Shown piece after piece: positions 49,563 to 58,444 of a stretch of DNA of 64,000 bases. The notes beneath the pieces were generated by a model, which made no database searches, was not told the DNA's origin, and saw nothing but the letters and a program-made list of their open reading frames with translations. Source of the DNA: Oscillospiraceae bacterium (lineage in GTDB: Bacteria > Bacillota > Clostridia > Saccharofermentanales > Saccharofermentanaceae). Every line of letters starts with the position of its first letter. Positions within the stretch are counted from its first letter, which is position 1. A program made the position numbers and the translations under genes. The stretch lies in NCBI GenBank assembly GCA_900176545.1, contig FWXP01000001.1, positions 744,001-808,000 on the forward strand. The letters are read 5' to 3'.

Positions 49563-50545
49563 AGCCTTAACCTCCTTGCACACAATGTATAGATCACGGA
49601 TGCTACGACGAGTGCGATGATACCTGTCTCAGGAACATCGTTTACGGTAGTAACCTTTGTGTAGCTCGCAGATACGTCAGTATTCTTGACCTCATCGAGC
49701 ATATCATCCATGGCGTCGTCATCCCTGGTATTGAAATAACCGCCGCCGGTACTCTCTATGGCTTCTCTGTAAGTTGCCTCGTCTATAACGAACTCGGGTG
49801 CCAGAGCAAATACCTTGACATCATGAGCTGCACAGAGCTCACAAGCCTGAGGCACCGTAATCAGCGGAGGACCCATAAGATCGTTATCAGTTACGAATAC
49901 GATCATCCTGGCTCTCTCGGGATTATCCTCGAGATCAGGGAAATTATAGAGTGCTCCTGCAAGTCCGTCACCGATAAGTGAACTGTATTGTCCGGAGATC
50001 GTACCTGCAAAACGCCATTCTGCGTCGTAATTGCCTGCGAAATCGTAAGAGTAATAATCCTCGATGGAATCCCTCAATCGCTCCAGCTGTGATACTACAT
50101 AATCGTAGTCATCAGTAAGAGGAACGATCTGTACGGGAGAGCAGTTGAAGATCGTTACACCGAATCTCTCTCCATGGAGCTCGCCGACAAAATCGATGAG
50201 CTTGTCGCAGAGCTCGCAGCTGACCTCATCAAGTGACGTGGAAACGTCAAAACAGATCATGATGTCTCTGTTATGAACTTCCTTTGCCATAGTCTTGACT
50301 TCGATAGGCTTAGCGGTAAGGTATGTCGAGAATAATATGGATGCTATGAGGCTCGCTACCAGGAAAACCCTAAGGAAGTGATACTCGATCATCATCCACT
50401 TATATGCGGGAAGGCTCCTGACAAAGTCAGTATTTGCGGCCCTCTTACCACCCTTATACTTCTTCCTGTTCCATAATGTATAAATGAATATGGAACATAC
50501 CAGTCCGATACCGATATATATAGCTATAGGATATGTCAGTTCCAT
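49559..50545 (-). CDS. VWA-domain membrane protein (BatA-like)
   Basis: The protein of 328 residues has an N-terminal helix, a second helix near 62-82, a VWA domain with an intact MIDAS (ICFDVSTSLDEV, DxSxS), GVTIFNCSP and IVFVTDNDLMG, and a C-terminal helix (TGIIALVVASVIYTL). This is the BatA arrangement. It overlaps the upstream DUF4381-like gene by 10 nt and the next VWA gene by 4 nt. Several Cys in the VWA region (CELC) could form disulphides outside the cell. Confidence 0.85.
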   Translation of the reverse strand: MELTYPIAIYIGIGLVCSIFIYTLWNRKKYKGGKRAANTDFVRSLPAYKWMMIEYHFLRVFLVASLIASILFSTYLTAKPIEVKTMAKEVHNRDIMICFDVSTSLDEVSCELCDKLIDFVGELHGERFGVTIFNCSPVQIVPLTDDYDYVVSQLERLRDSIEDYYSYDFAGNYDAEWRFAGTISGQYSSLIGDGLAGALYNFPDLEDNPERARMIVFVTDNDLMGPPLITVPQACELCAAHDVKVFALAPEFVIDEATYREAIESTGGGYFNTRDDDAMDDMLDEVKNTDVSASYTKVTTVNDVPETGIIALVVASVIYTLCARRLRL

Positions 50546-51024
50546 TGTGTCACCACCGTTCTGGCATCAGCTATGTGTCTTACCGTATCAGCGCCCTCGC
50601 TGTCATAAGCGAACTCGGGTCTGTAGAACTCGGCGATAAGGTCTGCGAGCTTAGGAAGGTTCAATTCCTTGATCTCGCTGAGCGTGAGGTTCATAGCCTT
50701 GATTCCCGTCATCTCCTGAACAAAGGTACGTACTACCTTACTGAGTCTGATGTACGCCTCTCTGTCATCTATCTCTTTATTGTTATACTGCTTCTCGATC
50801 GCATCGATCTGCTTCAGGTAATCAGCCTTGATCTCCTGAATGCTCCTCTTCCTGACGTAAGGCTTAGGAGCTTCTGCTTTCTTCTTCTTTCTCTCAGGAA
50901 GCTTGAATCCCTTGAGCTTCATGATCAATAACACGATCAAAGGTATGGCCACAAGGACTACCAGCAGTATCGTCAGTGCCGCAGAATATGAAAACATATC
51001 TTGTAAACTAACGGATATTGGCAT
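50536..51024 (-). CDS. DUF4381-like single-helix membrane protein of MoxR operon
   Basis: The protein of 162 residues has one N-terminal membrane helix (about 15-36), a Lys-rich stretch (PERKKKKAEAP) and a helical cytoplasmic domain with REAYIRLSKVVRTFVQEMTGIKAMNLTLSEI. This pattern resembles the DUF4381 proteins that sit between DUF58 and VWA genes in MoxR operons. It overlaps DUF58 by 17 nt and BatA by 10 nt. The start has GGAGAG 8 nt upstream. The precise role is unknown. Confidence 0.7.
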   Translation of the reverse strand: MPISVSLQDMFSYSAALTILLVVLVAIPLIVLLIMKLKGFKLPERKKKKAEAPKPYVRKRSIQEIKADYLKQIDAIEKQYNNKEIDDREAYIRLSKVVRTFVQEMTGIKAMNLTLSEIKELNLPKLADLIAEFYRPEFAYDSEGADTVRHIADARTVVTQWN

Positions 51025-51883
51025 GTCTGTGTCTCTCCAATAATTCTATGATCTTCTGCGCGATATCCTTCTCGCTGTCGATGTCGGCATTGATGATACC
51101 GAACTTGACGAGTTTCTTGTTGTTGGATTCGCGCATCTCTTCCTTATACTTGCGCTCGATACGCATAAGCTTCTTATTGCTGCTTACGAACGCAGGTATA
51201 TATCTTCCCGTATCCACATCAAAGGACTTACCTCCGGTAACATCGGCATCTCCGATGTTGACGAAGAGAACATCGTGACGACATATCAATCTCTTGAGCT
51301 GAGCCTCCGTGATGGAAGCCATGCCCTTCATGTCCGTGATGATGAATATGATCATCTTTCTTCTGAAGTTATTGATAATGTAGTCGATGGTCTTACCGAT
51401 CTGTCCGTTCTTACCGGTAAAACCTTCCTTGTCATACGCGGTAAGGATCTGCTGGACATTCGGAAGTCCCGTCTTGAATGAATGATATTTGATCAGGCCG
51501 TTCTGACTGTAGATAGCACCGATATTATCGCCGTTCTTATATGCAAGATAGGATACGGTACCCATCGTATAGAGGGCTACCTCCTTCTTGCTTGAACCCA
51601 TGGGCGTATCACCGGTCATCTTTATGCCGGAATCACAGAGCAGGAGGATATTATGCTTCTTCTCGGCGACATAACGCTTTACAAGAAGATTCCTACTCCT
51701 TGAAGATGCCTTCCAATCTATATCCCTTATGCTGTCACCAGGAACATACTCACGAAGATCTTCGAAATTCATGCTTCGTCCCATGAAGACGGAAGTATAT
51801 GTTCCGTCAAGGACGGAGGATGTTTTCTGGGTAGCGTAGATACTTATGTTGGCCTTGATCTTGGTGATGTAATCACTGATCAT
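51008..51883 (-). CDS. DUF58 domain protein
   Basis: The protein of 291 residues has the DUF58 signature GRSMNFEDLREYVPGDSIRDIDWKASSR followed by LLVKRYVAEKKHNILLLCDSG, which begins a VWA-like fold. There are no membrane helices. DUF58 proteins nearly always accompany MoxR ATPases. It overlaps moxR by 4 nt (ATGA) and the next gene by 17 nt, so the operon is strictly coupled. Confidence 0.9.
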   Translation of the reverse strand: MISDYITKIKANISIYATQKTSSVLDGTYTSVFMGRSMNFEDLREYVPGDSIRDIDWKASSRSRNLLVKRYVAEKKHNILLLCDSGIKMTGDTPMGSSKKEVALYTMGTVSYLAYKNGDNIGAIYSQNGLIKYHSFKTGLPNVQQILTAYDKEGFTGKNGQIGKTIDYIINNFRRKMIIFIITDMKGMASITEAQLKRLICRHDVLFVNIGDADVTGGKSFDVDTGRYIPAFVSSNKKLMRIERKYKEEMRESNNKKLVKFGIINADIDSEKDIAQKIIELLERHRHANIR

Positions 51884-52869
51884 GGTGCAGGTACAGCCCC
51901 CATTATTGCATCGATGATCATATCCTCATCGATACCGTCTGCTACAGCAGCGAAGTTCAATGTGACTCTGTGACGAAGTACGCTGTGGATCTCAGCCTTA
52001 ACGTCATCGGGTGTTACATAATCTCTTCCGTTAAGGAGAGCAACTGCCTTTGCAACTTCCATGAGGCAGATAGCACCTCTCGTTGAAGAACCGATAGTCA
52101 TGTACTGAGTAAGGTTCTCGGGAAGGATTCCCTTGGGATGTCTCGTAGCATTAACGAGCTTGATGATATATCTCTTAACGGAATCGTCGATATATACCTT
52201 CTTAACGAGATCCTGAAGATACTTAACGCTGTCGAGTCCAACTACTGCCATACCCTTGGAGAATACGTCAGCCTCTACTCTGTTAAGGATAGTAACTTCC
52301 TCATCCTCTGTTGGGTAGTCGAGCTTTTCCTTGATGGCAAAACGGTCGAGCTGTGCCTCGGAGAGTACGTATGTACCTTCCTGCTCAATGGGGTTCTGTG
52401 TAGCGATTACCATGAAGATCTCGGGTACGGGATAGTTCTCACCGCCGATAGTCGTCTGGTGCTCCTGCATGACCTCGAGCATGGCAGACTGTGTCTTAGC
52501 CGAGGATCTGTTGATCTCATCGAGGAGTACGAAGTTGGCATGTACGGGACCGAGCTTCGTATCGAAAGTATTTGTTGTGTAGTTGAGGATCTGTGTACCG
52601 ATGATATCGGAAGGAAGAAGGTCAGGCGTACACTGGATACGTGAGAACCTTCCGTTAACTGCCTCTGTCATTGTCTTTGCTGCTGTTGTCTTAGCAAGAC
52701 CGGGAACGGACTCGATAAGGATATGTCCGTTGATGATCATTGAGATAAGAAGTGATGTACCGAGCTGACGCTGTCCAACCATCTTCTCGTAATAGTAATC
52801 GTTGATCTTGGTAGCGATAGCTATTGCCTGTTCGATCTCAGGTCTTGAGATCACTGTAAAGTTTTCCAT
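51880..52869 (-). CDS. MoxR-family AAA+ ATPase
   Basis: The protein of 329 residues has the MoxR-type Walker A SVPGLAKTTAAK (about residues 54-65), Walker B VLLDEINRSSAKTQSAML, sensor 1 VIATQNPIEQEGTYVLSEAQLDRF and sensor 2 SSTRG. MoxR ATPases act as chaperones that assemble or insert metal into complexes with VWA proteins, both found downstream here. It is the first gene of a six-gene operon. The AGGGGAG ribosome site is good, and the predicted promoter contains a dinucleotide repeat. Confidence 0.93.
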   Translation of the reverse strand: MENFTVISRPEIEQAIAIATKINDYYYEKMVGQRQLGTSLLISMIINGHILIESVPGLAKTTAAKTMTEAVNGRFSRIQCTPDLLPSDIIGTQILNYTTNTFDTKLGPVHANFVLLDEINRSSAKTQSAMLEVMQEHQTTIGGENYPVPEIFMVIATQNPIEQEGTYVLSEAQLDRFAIKEKLDYPTEDEEVTILNRVEADVFSKGMAVVGLDSVKYLQDLVKKVYIDDSVKRYIIKLVNATRHPKGILPENLTQYMTIGSSTRGAICLMEVAKAVALLNGRDYVTPDDVKAEIHSVLRHRVTLNFAAVADGIDEDMIIDAIMGAVPAP

Positions 52870-52914
52870 TAAGAATTATCTCCCCTTTTCAAAAAAATTT
52901 TACTGCATTGTAAG

Positions 52915-52944
52915 ATTTTACCACACACACACACCTGTGCTCAA
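52915..52944 (-). promoter_or_regulatory. Predicted moxR operon promoter with (GT)n spacer
   Basis: On the minus strand TTGAGC (52944-52939) and TAAAAT (52920-52915) are spaced by 18 nt, and TGG before the -10 gives an extended -10 element. Most of the spacer is a GT dinucleotide run. An alternative TATAAT lies about 40 nt further upstream, without a good -35. Confidence 0.5.
52922..52934. repeat. Dinucleotide repeat (CA)6.5 in moxR promoter
   Basis: An uninterrupted 13-nt alternation of C and A (GT on the transcribed strand) lies between the -35 and -10 boxes. Loss or gain of one unit would change the spacer from 18 to 16 or 20 nt. Confidence 0.9.
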
Positions 52945-53037
52945 ACCTACAGACGTAATTATATACATACAGGTTGCACAAATTAAGGAGAATTTATTAA
53001 CAAATGAGAAATAGGACAAAGATATTTAAACTAAGTG

Positions 53038-54984
53038 TTAAGCATGCTCATCCTTATGTTTCTTCTTTTCCTCGTACATAAGAGCATCTGCCTTTCGCAG
53101 GAAACGCTCGTACAGATCCGTAACGGACTTATCCGTATCGGGAGCCGGAATATCCATGAATACGCCGCAGCTGACGTTTACGGCAAACTCCTTACGGTCA
53201 CTTTCGGTCTTCTTACCTATATATTCTCTAAATGCACTCTTATATCTCTCTGCCTTGGTCTCGGAATAGTTCTTGGCAAGCACCACGAACTCGTCGCCTC
53301 CGGCTCTCATGCAGATCTCCGAGTTATTTGCAGATGCCTTCAGGGCCTCGGCTATGGTACATATTGCGTAGTCGCCCTCAGCATGACCATAGTGATCGTT
53401 CACATTCTTTAAGTCATCCATATCTATGACCATGACCGATAGCGCGCTTCCGTTCTCTTTGCACTCGTTGTAGTACTCCTCGAAGAACATCTCATAACCG
53501 CGTCTGTTGTATAGACCGGTGAGCATATCCCTGTTATAGAGGTTCTCCAATCTGTTAACGGTGACGCTTAATTCCCTACGTATCCTCCAGAACTCGATCA
53601 TGGAAGCCACATTTACTATCCATGACTTCATTGCCAACTGATCCAGCCACTCCGTCTCAGGCTTTACTATCATATAACCCATATAGTACTGAAGATGATG
53701 GACTGCGAATATATAGCACGGATCGTCATCCTCCAGCAGCTTTCGAGGCAGAAGGTCCTTCTTACGGAAAGTCTGGAGAGGAACGTTATCCTCGCCGTCA
53801 AAGCCTGCCACTACAGTCATCTCACAATCGGACGCGGAATAATCCCTGCCTACTCTGAACTGCTTGTCCCATTCGGGAACGAGACAGAGATACATGGCCT
53901 TGAATCCGGTATCGACGGATGCGTTCCTGGCGATCTCCCTGAAGCATTCGTCTATCGACCTGGAGTTTGATGTACTCAGGATCATGTTCGTAGTCGACTG
54001 GGCAAGATAGACTATCTTTGAATTCTTCGTAAGATAGACATTCCTTATATCTTCGATGCTGTTTGAACCGAGCGAGGCACAGCCGCAGGACTGATTGAGC
54101 TGGATATCTCCGATGATCTTTACGTCCTCATCGAACTTCTTGCCGGCGAAAATATCCAGCAGCGTCAATATGCTCTGGTATCCCATCTTGAAGAAAGGCT
54201 GCTTGGATGTAGTTATCGAGGGAAAGCCCTGGCTTGCGGCATCTACTCCGTCAAATCCCGTAAGGAGCACATCTCCCGGTATCTCTATACCGCGCCTCCT
54301 GCATGCAGCAGCTACACCGATAGCCATGAAATCATTGGCACATACTATGGCATCAGGAAGTCGCCTGTCAGTACCTTCATAAGCTTTAAGTATCGCATCC
54401 AGTGCATCTTCACCGCAGTCTCTCCAGAGATTGCCGTAGTAGATCTTATCGGGATCGAAGGTCAGACCGTTTTCTTCCATGGCCTTTCTCATCGCACCGA
54501 TCCTCGCAGGAGTAAAATACTTATCAGGTTTACCTGCAACTTGGAAAAGCTCCCTGCATCCGTGTTCCTTTATGAGATGATCTACGAGCATTCCGAAGGA
54601 GGCATTATCATCGCCGAGAACATTAAGATAGCCGTCGAGCTTACCGCCCACGTTGATGACCGGAATGCTAAGGCCCTCCAGTATCTCGTTTATCTTCTCC
54701 TTGACATAAGGCGAATAGGACGAATCTATCCTTATGACAGCATCGAAGTCCGTAAGATCAGGAACATCGAAGCAGACCGTATCGCCTTCGTCATACTTGG
54801 TATACTGGTTATACACCCTGCTGCTGAAGTTATCGCTGAAACTGCAGAAATAGATAACCTTGCAACCGGTATCGAGAGCAGCCTTATTGATGCCCTTCTG
54901 TATCTCGCTGGTCATGCTCTCATATATATTGGATGTAAATACTGCTATCTTGAACCGCTTTTCCTTCTTGTCACACCTGCCCAT
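53038..54984 (-). CDS. Diguanylate cyclase with LacI-type ligand-binding sensor domain
   Basis: The protein of 648 residues has a periplasmic-binding-protein/LacI-type domain at residues 10-290 (KIAVFTSNIYESM, LVDHLIKEHGCRELFQVAG, DAIVCANDFMAIGVAAA, LLTGFDGVDAA) without the usual DNA-binding helix-turn-helix and without a signal peptide. A linker of about 190 residues, GAF-like in position, leads to a GGDEF domain with intact RAGGDEF at about 560-566. It should make c-di-GMP in response to a small ligand, perhaps a sugar as in LacI relatives. It lies 3 nt after the EAL-domain gene, giving a synthesis/degradation pair. Confidence 0.9.
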   Translation of the reverse strand: MGRCDKKEKRFKIAVFTSNIYESMTSEIQKGINKAALDTGCKVIYFCSFSDNFSSRVYNQYTKYDEGDTVCFDVPDLTDFDAVIRIDSSYSPYVKEKINEILEGLSIPVINVGGKLDGYLNVLGDDNASFGMLVDHLIKEHGCRELFQVAGKPDKYFTPARIGAMRKAMEENGLTFDPDKIYYGNLWRDCGEDALDAILKAYEGTDRRLPDAIVCANDFMAIGVAAACRRRGIEIPGDVLLTGFDGVDAASQGFPSITTSKQPFFKMGYQSILTLLDIFAGKKFDEDVKIIGDIQLNQSCGCASLGSNSIEDIRNVYLTKNSKIVYLAQSTTNMILSTSNSRSIDECFREIARNASVDTGFKAMYLCLVPEWDKQFRVGRDYSASDCEMTVVAGFDGEDNVPLQTFRKKDLLPRKLLEDDDPCYIFAVHHLQYYMGYMIVKPETEWLDQLAMKSWIVNVASMIEFWRIRRELSVTVNRLENLYNRDMLTGLYNRRGYEMFFEEYYNECKENGSALSVMVIDMDDLKNVNDHYGHAEGDYAICTIAEALKASANNSEICMRAGGDEFVVLAKNYSETKAERYKSAFREYIGKKTESDRKEFAVNVSCGVFMDIPAPDTDKSVTDLYERFLRKADALMYEEKKKHKDEHA

Positions 54985-54987
54985 ATA

Positions 54988-56667
54988 TCAGCCGTTCTCC
55001 TCAAGAAGAAGTTCCTCAAAGTCGGTAACGGGCATCGGTCTGTGGTAGTAGAATCCCTGCGCTATCCTGCAGTTATACTCGCGCATGATATCCTCATGCT
55101 CTTGGGTCTCTACGCCCTCTACTACACAGGACATACCGAGTTCGTCGGCAATTAGCGCGATATGCTTCATTATGGGAAGAAGGATATCCCGGTCGTCCTT
55201 TCCCTGTACCGGAAGAAATGAACGGTCGATCTTGATGATGTTCCAAGGAATATCGCTCAAGAGCGCAAGAGAAGTGTAGCCTGCGCCGAAATCGTCAACA
55301 GACGTGTAAATACCTGCGGCTCGAAGCTTCTCTACTACCTGCTTGAGCTCACCGAAGCCCGCGTTGTCGACAGTCTCCGTAAACTCGATCTCGATATATT
55401 CTCGAGGTATCTGCCTTCTGTCGATAATGGCTGTCAGGTGATCTGTAAAGTCTACATCGATAAGATGCTTACGAGACATATTGACCGATACCCTTACGAT
55501 AGGACTTCCTTCGTCCATCCAACGCCTTATATCCCTGCATACGGCATCGAGCATATAAAAATCCAGAAGACATATATCCGTACTCTGCTCGAGAACGGGG
55601 ATAAACTGCCCCGGCATTATGAGCCTGCCATCCTTTTTCCACCTGCAGAGAGCCTCAGCACCCACGGTCTTTCCCGTAGTGATATCGACCTGGGGCTGAT
55701 AGTAGGGTAGAAACTCATTCTCGGCAAGAGCTGTCGGAAAGTTCCTCTGGACCATCATGGAATTCTGCTTCATCTTCATGAACTTATCGTCAGCAAATAC
55801 GATACCGTCTCCTGAACCGTTCTTGGCGATGGAAGCAGCGGGCATCAGCACATCCATAAGATCATCCGGATCATCGAATCTGTAAGGTGTCGGCAGCTCG
55901 AATATTCCGACGCTTGCCCGGACCATCACTCGCTTCTGATTGCTCTTGTCATATACGATAGGAACACCCTTTAGTGTATCAAGAAGGCTTGAAAGATCCT
56001 TCCTGTCGAGCATGCCTATGAAGTTATCTCCGCCCATACGGCAGACTATTCCGCGATTTCCGACTACAGAACTCACGAGTTCAAAATGATTCCTCATGAC
56101 CACGTCACCGATAGCTCGTCCCACATCCTGGTTAACGAGACCGAAATGCTTCAGATTGTACTTGAAGGCGATCCTTCCGCCCAGGGTGCCGTCGGAATTT
56201 ACAGCCTGAATATAGCGAAGGAATGTCCTGTAGTTAGGATATCCCTGTTCATCGGAGAATCCCAGTTTCTCTACGACGCCTATGAGCCTGTTGCGTGATA
56301 CGAGACCTAATATCATTCGAGCGATGAGATCAAGTTTCTTAAGATCTTCCTCAGGCAGCTCCGGTGCATCTTCGGCAGCATAGAAAGTACATATCAAGAC
56401 TACGCCGGAATGCGCCACGATCCTTCGCCTTATGATCTCCTTATCACCGTGACCGTTATCATAATCGATGAGCTTCTCGCCGTAACCGTTCTGCTCATCG
56501 GTAAGCGACATATAGAATTCCGTCACTCCCTTTGCCACATTGAACATTTCCGCAAATCTTGTAAGAACACGGATAAACGCATCCCGATCAAAGTTATCGG
56601 GATCGTTCATCATATCCGTCATATCTTCCAAAAGTGAGTAATAATACAGTTCCTTACTCTTATCCAT
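54988..56667 (-). CDS. c-di-GMP phosphodiesterase, degenerate GGDEF plus EAL
   Basis: The protein of 559 residues has an N-terminal region of about 150 residues (FAEMFNVAKGVTEFYM, possibly GAF-like), a GGDEF-like domain whose active site reads MGGDNF, so cyclase activity is unlikely, and an EAL domain with every catalytic motif: AEALCRW (EAL), SVNMSRKHL, EIEFTET, DDFGAGYTSL, KIDRSF and VEGVETQEH. It should hydrolyse c-di-GMP. It follows the aldo/keto reductase gene by 18 nt and precedes the cyclase by 3 nt. The degenerate GGDEF may act as a GTP sensor, as in some relatives. Confidence 0.92.
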   Translation of the reverse strand: MDKSKELYYYSLLEDMTDMMNDPDNFDRDAFIRVLTRFAEMFNVAKGVTEFYMSLTDEQNGYGEKLIDYDNGHGDKEIIRRRIVAHSGVVLICTFYAAEDAPELPEEDLKKLDLIARMILGLVSRNRLIGVVEKLGFSDEQGYPNYRTFLRYIQAVNSDGTLGGRIAFKYNLKHFGLVNQDVGRAIGDVVMRNHFELVSSVVGNRGIVCRMGGDNFIGMLDRKDLSSLLDTLKGVPIVYDKSNQKRVMVRASVGIFELPTPYRFDDPDDLMDVLMPAASIAKNGSGDGIVFADDKFMKMKQNSMMVQRNFPTALAENEFLPYYQPQVDITTGKTVGAEALCRWKKDGRLIMPGQFIPVLEQSTDICLLDFYMLDAVCRDIRRWMDEGSPIVRVSVNMSRKHLIDVDFTDHLTAIIDRRQIPREYIEIEFTETVDNAGFGELKQVVEKLRAAGIYTSVDDFGAGYTSLALLSDIPWNIIKIDRSFLPVQGKDDRDILLPIMKHIALIADELGMSCVVEGVETQEHEDIMREYNCRIAQGFYYHRPMPVTDFEELLLEENG

Positions 56668-56685
56668 ATAAGAACACCTGTGTTT

Positions 56686-57711
56686 TTATTCTACGATCTT
56701 CCTGCCTGCTATTACCTCTCTGTACTCCTCGAGATTCTTGCGAAGGAGCTTAGGCACATCCAGTTCATAAGGACACTTCTTCTTGCACATACCGCACTCA
56801 AGGCAGCGTTCGATCCTGTCCATCTCCTTGCGCCAGTATTCGCCGGAATAGATCTCCTTGGGAGTCCTTCTCATGATCTGCATCATCCTGGCACACTGAT
56901 TTATCTGGATATCCACGGTACACGGCATGCAGTTACCGCAGCCTCTGCAGAAGTCACCCGCCAGTTCTTCCTTATCGGCAGCAATGACAGCTCTTATCTC
57001 ATCTGTCATCTCCGGCTGATCGTCAAAGAATTCGAGCCACTCATAGAGCTCGCTCGGAGTCTGGATGCCCCATACGGGAAGAACGTTAAACTGGGCCATA
57101 AAGGCCATACATGCCTTGGCATTGGTAAGGATTCCTCCGGCAAGACCCTTGGATGCTATAAATCCTACTCCGTTCTCTTCACACTTCTTTACAAGGGCTA
57201 TATCCCTGTCCGTAGCAAGATAGGAGAACGGGAAGTTCAATGTCTCATAGAGGCCGGATTCCGCTATCTCTTCTGCGACCGTGATCTTATGAGCCGCAGC
57301 TCCTATATGAAGGATCTTTCCCTCCTTCTTGGCATCCATCATAGCCTCGTACATTCCGGTACAATCTCCGGGACGATAACACTGAGTCATGAAGTGGAAT
57401 TGATAGATGTCCAGGTGATCCGTGCGGAGATTACGAAGTGTCGCTTCCAGGTCGGCCTTGAACTTACCGGGAGTATCAGCCATGGTCTTCGATGCGAGTA
57501 TCACCTCGTCCCTTATACCGTCGAAAGCCAGACCGATCTTGACCTCACTGTTGGAATAGGATCTTGCCGTGTCAAAGAAGGTCATTCCGCCTTCATGAGC
57601 CTTACGGAGCATCGATACCGCAGTCTCCATATCCGTTCCCTGCAGAGGAAGCGTACTGAAAGCATTCTGAGGAGTCGTGATCCCTGTCTTACCGAGAGTG
57701 ATATTCTTCAT
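56686..57711 (-). CDS. Aldo/keto reductase with C-terminal [4Fe-4S] ferredoxin domain
   Basis: The protein of 341 residues has the AKR barrel with FFDTARSYSNSE (catalytic Asp and Tyr), a Lys in VILASKT and a His in IYQFHFM. The C-terminus adds a CRGCGNCMPC cluster and a CLECGMCKKKCP motif, a dicluster-like Fe-S module seen in a Clostridia AKR subgroup. An electron-transfer reductase role is likely; the substrate is unknown. The ATG at 57711 has AGGAGG 8 nt upstream, better than the ATG at 57720. It lies 38 nt after the flavin reductase gene, a plausible electron partner. Confidence 0.9.
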   Translation of the reverse strand: MKNITLGKTGITTPQNAFSTLPLQGTDMETAVSMLRKAHEGGMTFFDTARSYSNSEVKIGLAFDGIRDEVILASKTMADTPGKFKADLEATLRNLRTDHLDIYQFHFMTQCYRPGDCTGMYEAMMDAKKEGKILHIGAAAHKITVAEEIAESGLYETLNFPFSYLATDRDIALVKKCEENGVGFIASKGLAGGILTNAKACMAFMAQFNVLPVWGIQTPSELYEWLEFFDDQPEMTDEIRAVIAADKEELAGDFCRGCGNCMPCTVDIQINQCARMMQIMRRTPKEIYSGEYWRKEMDRIERCLECGMCKKKCPYELDVPKLLRKNLEEYREVIAGRKIVE

Positions 57712-57749
57712 ATCATCCACCTCCTTCCGATCTGCTTATATATGATCGG

Positions 57750-58331
57750 TTAGTTATCCCATTTGCCGTCGCCGCTCTTCTTGATCTTAAGACCTTCACT
57801 GTAGGCCTTTGCAACGACTTCTCCTATGACTCTGTACGTCTGCATACCCGTATCGTAGATAATGGGCTTCATCTTGCCGAGGTCTACGTGACCGTCTGTG
57901 ATGATCGACTCGTCGACCTGCTGTGCCACGATCTCACCGACGAGGATACCCGTGGACCTGTCCCAGCTCCTGCACTTACACTCAAGTACGAGAGGGAAAC
58001 CCTCGATGATGGGAGCATTTACATTGGGAGCCTTGCTGACGGTACATCCCGCCTTCTTTATCTTATCTACGTTATTACCGCTCTCGATACCGAAGTAATC
58101 ACAGAGAGTAACGGTATCCACAGTACCGAATGCAACTGTGAACTCGCCTGTCTTCTCGATATTATCCGTTGTCTTATGTTTGCTCATGTATATGGTGATC
58201 TCACCGAAATCCGACTGGATGCCCCATGCAGCCGTCATGGCATTGGCTTTTCCGCTCTCATCGTATGTGCCGATAACAAACACTCCTTCGGGAGTGATAA
58301 CGGAATTATGTGCGTCAAATTCTTTGGTCAT
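57750..58331 (-). CDS. Flavin reductase-like FMN-binding protein
   Basis: The protein of 193 residues has a split-barrel flavin-binding fold: VFVIGTYDESGKANAMTAAW near the start, ITIYMSKHKTTDNIEKTGEFTVAF and LVLECKCRSWDR, matching the flavin reductase-like domain. It could bind FMN and transfer electrons to a partner such as the Fe-S aldo/keto reductase downstream. It has its own extended -10 promoter and a GGAGG ribosome site, and is the first gene of a likely flavin reductase-AKR-PDE-DGC transcript. Confidence 0.88.
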   Translation of the reverse strand: MTKEFDAHNSVITPEGVFVIGTYDESGKANAMTAAWGIQSDFGEITIYMSKHKTTDNIEKTGEFTVAFGTVDTVTLCDYFGIESGNNVDKIKKAGCTVSKAPNVNAPIIEGFPLVLECKCRSWDRSTGILVGEIVAQQVDESIITDGHVDLGKMKPIIYDTGMQTYRVIGEVVAKAYSEGLKIKKSGDGKWDN

Positions 58332-58362
58332 AGGGAACCTCCATGTACGTATTATTAGTTAC

Positions 58363-58371
58363 ATTTTAACA
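58363..58371 (-). promoter_or_regulatory. Extended -10 promoter of the flavin reductase gene
   Basis: The minus strand reads TGTTAAAAT, a one-mismatch extended -10 box about 32 nt before the start codon; no good -35 box was found. Confidence 0.45.
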
Positions 58372-58444
58372 GACGATACATCAAGTATTCTTAAGAAAAA
58401 GTAAACAAATTATGCATTGTGAACAAAAATAACACACATACAGA

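Noticed and set aside
52960-52975. TATAAT-like box upstream of moxR as the main promoter
   Set aside because: A -10-like sequence is present, but no -35 at 16-18 nt. The TTGAGC/TAAAAT pair closer to the gene scores better by eye, though the alternative is not excluded.
56680-57753. Open frame of 357 codons on the plus strand
   Set aside because: It is antisense to the aldo/keto reductase, which has full catalytic and Fe-S motifs. The plus-strand translation has no recognisable family and arises from codon-bias shadowing.
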